NCBI GenBank assembly: GCA_937915285.1
Contig: CALDNG010000229.1
Span: 1-13,202 of the forward strand
DNA length: 13,202 nucleotides
From: an uncultured Desulfomonile sp.
GTDB lineage: Bacteria > Desulfobacterota > Desulfomonilia > Desulfomonilales > Desulfomonilaceae
Direction of reading: 5' to 3'
The notes beneath the pieces are model-generated. The model did not search any database and was not told where the DNA came from. It saw nothing but the letters and a program-made list of their open reading frames with translations. Shown here in pieces: positions 6,877 through 13,202 of the stretch. The number at the start of each line of letters is the position of its first letter. Position 1 is the stretch's first letter. The translations under genes and the position numbers were made by a program.

Positions 6877-8106
6877 TTGGGTAACAAAGGTATCAACAAG
6901 ATAGTGCTGGCATATTCGGGAGGTCTGGACACATCCGTAATACTCAGATGGCTCATAGACAAATATGAATGTCCGGTGGTAGCTTTTGCGGCAGATCTGG
7001 GACAGGGCGAGGAGTTGGAGCCACTGAATGAAAAAGCAAAGGCCACCGGCGCCGAGTCTCTGACAATTCGCGACTTGAGGGAGGAGTTTGTCAGGGATTT
7101 TGTATTTCCAATGTTCAGGGCTAACGCTGTTTATGAGGGTTCGTATCTTCTGGGAACATCAATAGCCAGGCCATGCATAGCCAAGGCTCAGATGGAACTG
7201 GCAAAACAGGTGAACGCGGACGCTGTCAGTCATGGCGCCACAGGCAAGGGGAATGACCAGGTGCGTTTTGAACTGACATACCTCACGATGAATCCTGACA
7301 TAAAAATAATTGCTCCCTGGCGAACATGGGACATGAAATCACGTTCAGACCTGATAGATTACGCCAAGAAACGCGGGATTCCAGTGACTTCAACGGCGGC
7401 TAAACCTTACAGCATGGATCGTAACATCCTTCATCTTAGTTTTGAGGGTGGCATTCTGGAGGACCCATGGTCTGAACCGCCCGAGGAAATGTTTATATTG
7501 ACCGTTGACCCTGCAAAAGCGCCCGATAAAAAGACCGAGATAGTAATAAGTTTTGTGAATGGAGACCCAGTATCCATTGATGGCGAGAAAATGTCTCCTG
7601 CCACATTGTTGTCAAGGTTGAACATCATAGCTGGAGAAAACGGAATCGGCAGGGTAGACCTGGTCGAAAACCGTTATGTTGGCATGAAAAGTCGCGGTGT
7701 TTACGAGACACCCGGAGGGACTGTCATCCATGCAGCCAGACGGGCGCTAGAGTCCATCACTCTCGACAGGGAGGTTCTCCGTTTGAAGGAAGAGTGGATC
7801 CCAAGGTACGCTTCCCTCGTCTACAACGGTTACTGGTTCTCACCCGAACGCCTCATGTTGCAGGGTCCGATTGATGAAGCGGCTAAGGCGGTTAACGGTG
7901 AGGTTAGACTCAAACTTTACAAGGGGTCGCTAACCGTGACAGGACGGCGCTCGGATAATTCCCTGTATGATTGCAGGTTTGCAACCTTTGAAGAAGATCA
8001 GGTGTATTCCCAGGCCGATGCCGAGGGTTTCATAAAACTCAATGCCCTAAGGCTTAGAATTGGCGCCATGATCAGCAACAATACCTGTTTCCCTAACAAG
8101 TTCTAG
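6877..8106 (+). CDS. argG: Argininosuccinate synthase
   Basis: ATP-dependent condensation of citrulline with aspartate to argininosuccinate. The 409-residue protein has the N-type ATP pyrophosphatase P-loop 'YSGGLDTS' (13-20) directly after the first strand. It also has '[12 protein letters not shown]', the substrate-binding '[14 protein letters not shown]', '[12 protein letters not shown]', and '[27 protein letters not shown]' split across strands near the tetramer interface. Length and order match the common (short) bacterial ArgG type. Translation starts at TTG 6877. The gene ends at TAG 8104-8106, 22 bp before argH, so the two are surely cotranscribed. Confidence 0.97.
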   Translation: MGNKGINKIVLAYSGGLDTSVILRWLIDKYECPVVAFAADLGQGEELEPLNEKAKATGAESLTIRDLREEFVRDFVFPMFRANAVYEGSYLLGTSIARPCIAKAQMELAKQVNADAVSHGATGKGNDQVRFELTYLTMNPDIKIIAPWRTWDMKSRSDLIDYAKKRGIPVTSTAAKPYSMDRNILHLSFEGGILEDPWSEPPEEMFILTVDPAKAPDKKTEIVISFVNGDPVSIDGEKMSPATLLSRLNIIAGENGIGRVDLVENRYVGMKSRGVYETPGGTVIHAARRALESITLDREVLRLKEEWIPRYASLVYNGYWFSPERLMLQGPIDEAAKAVNGEVRLKLYKGSLTVTGRRSDNSLYDCRFATFEEDQVYSQADAEGFIKLNALRLRIGAMISNNTCFPNKF

Positions 8107-8128
8107 AACAATTTTATCGGAGTGCTAC

Positions 8129-9553
8129 ATGTTTGGTGAAGACAAGCCGGAAACTTCCAAAAAAAATACGTGCTCGGAAGGGATCAGGAAGGGACGCTTC
8201 AATGCAGGAATGGACCCGTTCTTCGCCAAATTTAACGCTTCGATATCTTTCGATAAAAGGCTTTTTGTTGAGGATGTTGAAGGAAGCCTCGCGCATGTCA
8301 CAATGCTTGGCAGAATGAACATTATCCCTGAGGCTGACGCTGAGAAAATAAGACGGGGTTTGTTTGAAATACTGGAGGAATTCAAGTCAGGAAATTTTGA
8401 GTTCAGGGAAGAACTCGAAGATGTTCACATAAATATTGAGGAAGCTCTCAGGAAGAAGATTGGCGCCGTAGCAGGCAAACTACATACGGCTAGAAGCAGA
8501 AATGATCAGATAGCCCTTGACCTGAGACTCTACTTGAAAAAGAAAACCGTCCTTGTTATGGGGACGTTTTCCGATTTGATGTCAGCTATTCTGGATCAGG
8601 CCGCCGCGTCCGTAGACGTCATTATGCCAGGCTACACTCACTTGCAAAGGGCGCAACCTGTGAGGCTCTCCCATCATCTGCTGGCATATTTTCAAATGTT
8701 CAAAAGGGATTTTGAACGGTTCAGGGATGCTCTGGACAGGATTGATGAGATGCCACTGGGTTCGGCTGCCCTGGCTGGTTCAACCTACAACACCGATCCA
8801 GTTATGGTAGCAGAACTTTTGGGTTTTTCCAGAATTAGCGCTAATTCCATGGATGCCGTTTCTGACAGGGATTTTGCCGCTGAATTTGTTTTCAATTCGG
8901 CCTTGACCATGACTCATTTATCCAGATTCTCAGAGGAGTTGATTGTCTGGTCATCCTCAGAGTTTAAGTTCTGTGAACTTCCAGACTCATACTGTTCGGG
9001 TTCCAGCATAATGCCTCAAAAAAAGAATCCTGACGCCTGCGAACTTATAAGGGGGAAGACAGGCAGGGTTTACGGGGACTTAACGGCCCTGCTCACTACC
9101 CTGAAGGGTCTGCCTCTCACATATAACAAGGACTTGCAGGAGGACAAGGAGCCAGTTTTTGACGCAATTGACACCCTGCTCGGATGTCTCAACATGATGG
9201 CGTCGATGATTGATCAGACTGTTTTTCATGGTCCCAGAATGCTTGACGCCGCCTCGGAGCCGTATCTAGCTGCGACCGACATTGCTGATGATCTGGTTAG
9301 GTCCGGCATACCGTTCAGGGATGCTCATGCACGAGTCGGCGAATTGATCCGTAATTCCGAACATCAAGACATGGCGTTACAGGATGTCAGACTTCCTTCA
9401 CCGGAAGAGATGGTCGAAGCCAGAAGGCAGCCAGGCGCAACAGCTAAAGCCAGCGTTCTGAATCAGATAACGAATGGCAGGGCTTTTCTGTCGGGTGTTA
9501 TCAATCTGGTAAGTTCATTATCTCCAGAAAAGGCAACAGAGAGGACTAGTTGA
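8129..9553 (+). CDS. argH: Argininosuccinate lyase
   Basis: Cleaves argininosuccinate to arginine and fumarate, the last step of the pathway. It is a fumarase/aspartase-superfamily protein of 474 residues. Visible motifs: 'FNASISFDKRL', 'HTARSRNDQ' (119-127), 'THLQRAQPVR' with catalytic His171, and the signature 'GSSIMPQKKNPD' with the serine pair 292-293 and the following lysines. ATG 8129 is backed by CGGAG 6 nt upstream. This gives about 19 charged residues before the point where most ArgH proteins begin, and the usual 'WGGRF' reads 'RKGRF' here. The stop TGA (9551-9553) overlaps the TTG start of the lipoprotein gene, which implies coupling. Confidence 0.96.
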   Translation: MFGEDKPETSKKNTCSEGIRKGRFNAGMDPFFAKFNASISFDKRLFVEDVEGSLAHVTMLGRMNIIPEADAEKIRRGLFEILEEFKSGNFEFREELEDVHINIEEALRKKIGAVAGKLHTARSRNDQIALDLRLYLKKKTVLVMGTFSDLMSAILDQAAASVDVIMPGYTHLQRAQPVRLSHHLLAYFQMFKRDFERFRDALDRIDEMPLGSAALAGSTYNTDPVMVAELLGFSRISANSMDAVSDRDFAAEFVFNSALTMTHLSRFSEELIVWSSSEFKFCELPDSYCSGSSIMPQKKNPDACELIRGKTGRVYGDLTALLTTLKGLPLTYNKDLQEDKEPVFDAIDTLLGCLNMMASMIDQTVFHGPRMLDAASEPYLAATDIADDLVRSGIPFRDAHARVGELIRNSEHQDMALQDVRLPSPEEMVEARRQPGATAKASVLNQITNGRAFLSGVINLVSSLSPEKATERTS

Positions 9554-10593
9554 AGTCTACAGGGTTAATAATTTGGCCCTTAATATTATTAACAAGTCTT
9601 ACCGGGTGTGGTTACAAGACGAACCCGAGGCCGGCAACGGCCACCATGCCAGGAGAGATCATTCTCGTGAACGCATACGCATACCCCGATAGAATAACGC
9701 TGAAATGGAGTGTTCCGGCCTTTAACAGTGATGGCTCTCCATTTCAGGACGTTTCAGGGTTCAAGATTCTGAGGGCTTCGACATCGGTTTCTGATGACTG
9801 TGAGAAATGCGGAGAAAAGAAGGATCTCTTTGCAAACATAGACTTTCAGACTCCTACAAACGCTGTAATCAAGGATGGCGAGGTATCCTATAACGACAGG
9901 ACGGTAAAATTCGGAAACGTATATTACTATGGTGTCAGCGCATATAACCTCAAAGGCCGTGAGGCCAGGCCGAGTCCGGATGTGAAAGTAATCTTTGATG
10001 AGGTCCCTGAAGCGCCGGTGTCCGTAAACGCCGAGATGGAAGGGGATAGCGTCAGGTTGTCCTGGTCGGCTCCTTCAGGGGACTCTCGAAATATAGCCTA
10101 CAGGATTTATCGTGGAACTTCACCGGATGTGGAAACAATGAAACCGGTCGGTGGTTCAGGAACAGGTGAAAAATCATTTGTGGACAAAAATGTGGAACGT
10201 TCCAATAATTATTTTTACGTGGTCCGCTCCGCTCGTATGAATCAGGGTGTATCGATAGAATCCAGCCCGTCAAATGTGGTAAACGTAAATATCCCTGCAG
10301 TGACCTGGGGCGCGCCTGAAAACGTCAACACAGCATCTGCAAGGGACGGAATAAGAATTTACTGGAACCCGGTAAGGATTGAAAATGATGAAACCAGGTA
10401 TAATGTGTATAGGTCGGAGCAAGGAGGAATGTTCGACAGAATAAACACCGAGCCATTGAAAAATGCCTGGTTTGTGGACGATAAGGTCACTAGTGGACGT
10501 TCCTATCGCTACGCAGTGACAGCCTTTCCCAAGGATAAACCCCAGGAAGAATCGAACCGGTCAGGTTCTGAATCTGTAAAATATAATCCGTGA
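9550..10593 (+). CDS. Lipoprotein with three fibronectin type III-like domains, at the LptM/LppL locus
   Basis: A 347-residue predicted lipoprotein. The hydrophobic signal 4-18 ends in lipobox 'SLTGC' with Cys20; the mature start 'CGYKTNPRP' resembles the 'CGxKGPLxxP' start of LptM/YifL lipoproteins. Three consecutive Fn3-like repeats follow: about 36-150 (Trp53, 'YYYGVSAYN'), 153-249 ('RLSWSAP', 'NYFYVVRSA') and 252-345 ('IRIYWNPV', 'SYRYAVTAF'). Each has the Trp of strand B and the Tyr-rich strand F of the fold. Domain 1 has an extra loop with C84-x2-C87. The TTG start 9550 overlaps the argH stop (TTGA) and is preceded by AGAGAGGA (9538-9545). lysA follows after 12 bp. Lipid attachment to an envelope membrane is a family-based prediction; molecular function is unknown, with a surface or assembly role as inference only. 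Confidence 0.85.
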   Translation: MKSTGLIIWPLILLTSLTGCGYKTNPRPATATMPGEIILVNAYAYPDRITLKWSVPAFNSDGSPFQDVSGFKILRASTSVSDDCEKCGEKKDLFANIDFQTPTNAVIKDGEVSYNDRTVKFGNVYYYGVSAYNLKGREARPSPDVKVIFDEVPEAPVSVNAEMEGDSVRLSWSAPSGDSRNIAYRIYRGTSPDVETMKPVGGSGTGEKSFVDKNVERSNNYFYVVRSARMNQGVSIESSPSNVVNVNIPAVTWGAPENVNTASARDGIRIYWNPVRIENDETRYNVYRSEQGGMFDRINTEPLKNAWFVDDKVTSGRSYRYAVTAFPKDKPQEESNRSGSESVKYNP

Positions 10594-10605
10594 GCGTAAA
10601 ATCAA

Positions 10606-11877
10606 ATGCATTTTTTTGAGTACAAGAATGATCAGCTTTATTGCGAAAACGTCCCTATTGCTTCAATTGCTGAACAGTTAGGGACGCCCGTCTTTGTCTA
10701 TAGCCGCGAGACACTGGAGAGACATTTTAGGGTTTTTGAAGAGCCCTTCCAAAAGGTTGACCACCTGATCTGCTATTCCATGAAGGCTTGCTCCAATATC
10801 GGGATACTCAGGTTGTTTGCGAATCTCGGTAGTGGCGTGGATATTGTCTCTGGTGGTGAACTGTACAGGGCCATTAAGGCAGGTATTGATCCTCACAAAA
10901 TAGTTTATTCAGGAGTTGGGAAAAGGGAATCGGAAATAGACGAAGCCCTCGAGGCTGACATCCTCATGTTCAATGTAGAATCCGAGGGTGAACTTGAAAC
11001 GATAAATCAAAGGGCTATAATGAGAAACCAGAAAGCTCGCATAGCCCTGAGAGTTAATCCGGACGTAGATCCAAAAACGCATCCATACATATCCACCGGA
11101 CTCAAAACTAACAAATTTGGAATAGACATTTCTAAAGCGTTGAATCTCTACAAACAAGCTAAGACCCTTAAAGGTGTTGAGCCTGTTGGAATCGACTGTC
11201 ACATCGGAAGCCAGTTGACAGAGTTGTCGCCTTTCAGGGAGACGGTCAGCATTCTTAGAGAGCTATTGAAAACCCTGAGGCAGGAAGGAATCGACATCAA
11301 GTATCTTGATGTTGGTGGAGGCTTGGGCATTCCCTATGATCAGGAGACACCACCACCACCATCAGCTTACGGTTCAGCGATTCTTGAGGCTCTCTCAGAA
11401 ATGGATGTCAAGATCATACTTGAACCCGGACGTGTCATTGTTGGAAACGCAGGCCTCATGGTGACTCAGGTTTTGTACCTAAAACAGTCAGACGAAAAGA
11501 ACTTCGTGATTGTAGACGCCGCAATGAATGATCTGGTGAGGCCGAGTCTTTACAAAGCCCATCACACGATAGTCCCGGTAAGAAAACCTAAAGAACGGAT
11601 CAAGGCAGAGATGATGGTGGCCGATATCGTGGGTCCGATCTGTGAGTCAGGGGACTTCATCGCCCGATCAAGAGAAATAGACTGCCCAAAAGTGGGTGAT
11701 TATCTTGCAGTAATGAGTGCGGGCGCATATGGTTTTTCGATGTCCTCTAATTACAACTCAAGAACCCGGGCATGCGAAGTCCTGGTCTCGGGAGACAAGT
11801 TCGATATAATACGCAAAAGAGAGAGTTACGAAGATTTAACTCGCGGAGAGCAAATCCCCGAGGAAATTATTTCATAG
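10606..11877 (+). CDS. lysA: Diaminopimelate decarboxylase
   Basis: Decarboxylates meso-diaminopimelate to L-lysine. The 423-residue fold-type III PLP enzyme shows PLP-Lys60 in 'CYSMKAC', 'NPDVDPKTHPYISTG', 'HIGSQ' (199-203), 'DVGGGLGIPY', 'EPGR' (273-276) and catalytic Cys346 in 'CESGDF', plus the C-terminal 'GAYGFSMSSNYNSR'. It is complete and of usual length. There is no clear Shine-Dalgarno in the 12 bp after the lipoprotein stop, so translation probably depends on ribosomes finishing the gene upstream. A run of four prolines (249-252, codons CCA) falls after the 'GGGLGIPY' loop. The stop TAG overlaps the dapA ribosome binding site. Confidence 0.96.
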   Translation: MHFFEYKNDQLYCENVPIASIAEQLGTPVFVYSRETLERHFRVFEEPFQKVDHLICYSMKACSNIGILRLFANLGSGVDIVSGGELYRAIKAGIDPHKIVYSGVGKRESEIDEALEADILMFNVESEGELETINQRAIMRNQKARIALRVNPDVDPKTHPYISTGLKTNKFGIDISKALNLYKQAKTLKGVEPVGIDCHIGSQLTELSPFRETVSILRELLKTLRQEGIDIKYLDVGGGLGIPYDQETPPPPSAYGSAILEALSEMDVKIILEPGRVIVGNAGLMVTQVLYLKQSDEKNFVIVDAAMNDLVRPSLYKAHHTIVPVRKPKERIKAEMMVADIVGPICESGDFIARSREIDCPKVGDYLAVMSAGAYGFSMSSNYNSRTRACEVLVSGDKFDIIRKRESYEDLTRGEQIPEEIIS

Positions 11878-11888
11878 AAGGAGTCACA

Positions 11889-12761
11889 ATGTTTTCAGGA
11901 GCCTACACCGCCGTAGTCACGCCGTTTAAAGATGGGTTGGTAGATGAAGCGGGATTGAAGAGATTGATCAGATTTGGTGTCGACGGAGGCGTTTCGGGTT
12001 TTGTTCCCTGTGGAACTACGGGTGAGTCTCCGACGCTTTCCCATGAAGAGCACAACCGGGTAGTAGAGATTACGGTCAAAGAGCTGGCCGGCCAGGTGAA
12101 AGTCATAGCGGGCGCTGGATCTAACAGTACAGAAGAGGCTATCAATCTTACCAGGCATGCCAAGCAGGTTGGAGCCGACGCAGTCCTTCTTGTTTCGCCA
12201 TACTACAACAAACCTACACAGGAAGGACTTTACAGACATTTTAAAGCTATTGCCGAAGCTGTCGATATTCCTGTGATTCTCTACAACATACAAGGCCGCA
12301 CCGCTGTAAACATTGAAAATTCGACAGTGGAAAAGCTTTCCAGGATCCCCAACATTGTGGGTGTCAAGGAGGCCTCGGGATCTATTCTTCAAATGAGTGA
12401 GGTTATTCGCCTGTGTGGCCCGTCCTTTGATGTTTTGGCCGGTGATGACCAGATGACTTTCCCTATGATGGCCATGGGAGGGGTAGGAGTTATCTCGGTA
12501 ATTACAAACCTCATTCCGGACAGGATGTCAGCCCTGGTTAACCACATGCTAAAAGGAGAAATTGATCAGGCTCGGAAAATACATTTTGAAATATTTGAAT
12601 TATGCCAGGCTGCATTCATTGAGACAAATCCTATACCGGTCAAGGCTGCGCTGGGTTTGATGGGAAAGATTACTCCTGAATTCAGACTGCCTTTGTGTGA
12701 GCCATCAGCGGCAAATCTTGAAAAACTAAGGAACGTTCTTGAAAAATACGGGCTAATTTAA
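11889..12761 (+). CDS. dapA: 4-hydroxy-tetrahydrodipicolinate synthase
   Basis: Condenses pyruvate with aspartate semialdehyde, the committed step to diaminopimelate and lysine. ATG 11889 is chosen because GAAGGAG (11877-11883) lies 5 nt upstream and the product then starts 'MFSGAYTAVVTPF', like known DapA. An earlier in-frame ATG (11772) lies inside lysA. The 290 residues keep the Schiff-base Lys160 ('GVKEASG'), the Thr43/Tyr132/Arg137 catalytic positions and 'SPYYNKPTQEGLYRHF'. His52, His55 and Glu83 match the E. coli lysine-inhibition site (His53, His56, Glu84), so lysine feedback is plausible. The usual 'YNvPgRT' reads 'YNIQGRT', a Pro to Gln change between two catalytic residues. dapB follows after 15 bp. 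Confidence 0.97.
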   Translation: MFSGAYTAVVTPFKDGLVDEAGLKRLIRFGVDGGVSGFVPCGTTGESPTLSHEEHNRVVEITVKELAGQVKVIAGAGSNSTEEAINLTRHAKQVGADAVLLVSPYYNKPTQEGLYRHFKAIAEAVDIPVILYNIQGRTAVNIENSTVEKLSRIPNIVGVKEASGSILQMSEVIRLCGPSFDVLAGDDQMTFPMMAMGGVGVISVITNLIPDRMSALVNHMLKGEIDQARKIHFEIFELCQAAFIETNPIPVKAALGLMGKITPEFRLPLCEPSAANLEKLRNVLEKYGLI

Positions 12762-12776
12762 TCGAGGAGTTTTTTA

Positions 12777-13202
12777 ATGAAAATAGCTGTAAGCGGCGCT
12801 GCCGGCAGGATGGGGCGGCGAATCACGGCCCTCGCGAGTGAAAATCCCGATGTGGAGATATCAGCAGCGCTTGAGGTTAGTTCGAACCCTCTAATGGGGC
12901 AGGATGTTGGGGCTGTGGCCGGTATCGGTGACATCGGTGTAAATATTTCCGATGACATTGAAAAGGCAATTGCCGAATCAGATGCGCTAATCGACTTCTC
13001 TTCACCCGAAGCAACACTTGATCATCTCAGAGCAGTTACTAAAGCCGGAAAAGCTATAGTGATAGGAACAACCGGTTTGAACGAAGATCAGAAGCGGGAG
13101 GTGGGTGAACTTGCCAGAAAAACAAGGTGTCTGATGGCTCTGAATATGAGTCTGGGGGTAAACCTACTGTTTTTAACCGTGGAGAACGTAGCAGTTGCAT
13201 TG
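12777..13202 (+). CDS. dapB: 4-hydroxy-tetrahydrodipicolinate reductase, 5' part (runs off right edge)
   Basis: The first 142 codons of the NAD(P)H-dependent reductase after DapA. ATG 12777 has GAGGAG (12764-12769) 7 nt upstream. The nucleotide-binding 'GAAGRMG' (7-13), 'DFSSPEATLDHL' from Asp73 and 'GTTGLN' (97-102) are present, followed by 'NMSLGVNLLF' of the hinge to the substrate domain. The catalytic His-His/Lys segment and the C-terminus lie outside the window. It is clearly in the same transcript as dapA. Confidence 0.95.
   Translation, partial: MKIAVSGAAGRMGRRITALASENPDVEISAALEVSSNPLMGQDVGAVAGIGDIGVNISDDIEKAIAESDALIDFSSPEATLDHLRAVTKAGKAIVIGTTGLNEDQKREVGELARKTRCLMALNMSLGVNLLFLTVENVAVAL

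Noticed and set aside
11772..11888. Extended dapA start at ATG 11772
   Set aside because: It lies inside lysA. The GAAGGAG 5 nt before ATG 11889 and the family start 'MFSG.YTA.VTPF' favour the later start.
11895..12392. 165-codon minus-strand frame over dapA
   Set aside because: Antisense shadow of a clear dapA gene; low-complexity composition and no family likeness.

Overview
The window looks like core metabolic chromosome from a mesophilic Gram-negative bacterium. The best guess is a deltaproteobacterium (Desulfobacterota / Syntrophobacter-Desulfomonile-like). This rests on the gene order argB-argD-argF-argG-argH, then a lipoprotein, then lysA-dapA-dapB, and on two lipoprotein signal peptides. 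No marker gene is present, so the taxonomy is an inference. No tRNA, rRNA, CRISPR array, transposase or integrase was seen.

Left part, minus strand (1-2105). An HD-domain phosphohydrolase of the YfbR/HDDC2 type is followed, 50 bp downstream, by a 482-codon frame that runs off the left edge without a stop. That frame encodes a predicted lipoprotein with the first half of a CHAT (caspase-like) domain. A 278-bp divergent intergenic region carries a perfect 17-nt inverted repeat. It separates this pair from a plus-strand SAM methyltransferase with an N-terminal four-cysteine zinc-binding motif (2390-3220).

Middle and right part, plus strand (3449-13202). argB, argD, argF, argG and argH encode the kinase, aminotransferase, carbamoyltransferase, argininosuccinate synthase and lyase, that is, N-acetylglutamate to arginine. 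The reductase (argC) and the acetyl-removal/transfer step (argJ/argE) are absent here and must lie elsewhere. argH overlaps the next gene, a lipoprotein with three fibronectin-III-like domains. Then come lysA, dapA and the 5' part of dapB, which are lysine/diaminopimelate (cell-wall) genes. Spacing from argG to dapB is tight (overlap of 4 to gap of 22 bp), which suggests one transcript. Larger gaps before argB (228 bp), argD (240 bp) and argG (177 bp) may hold extra promoters or leaders.

Main points for a second look: (1) argD is split by a single in-frame TAA (5561-5563). The same frame then stays open for 80 more recognisable ArgD codons and ends in an ATGA overlap with argF, so this is a very recent nonsense mutation or a base-call error. 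(2) The truncated CHAT-domain lipoprotein is easy to miss because its stop lies outside the window. (3) A three-domain Fn3 lipoprotein sits where many proteobacteria carry the tiny LptM/LppL lipoprotein and begins with a similar Cys-Gly-x-Lys motif. I did not find convincing evidence of a wholly new multi-gene system.
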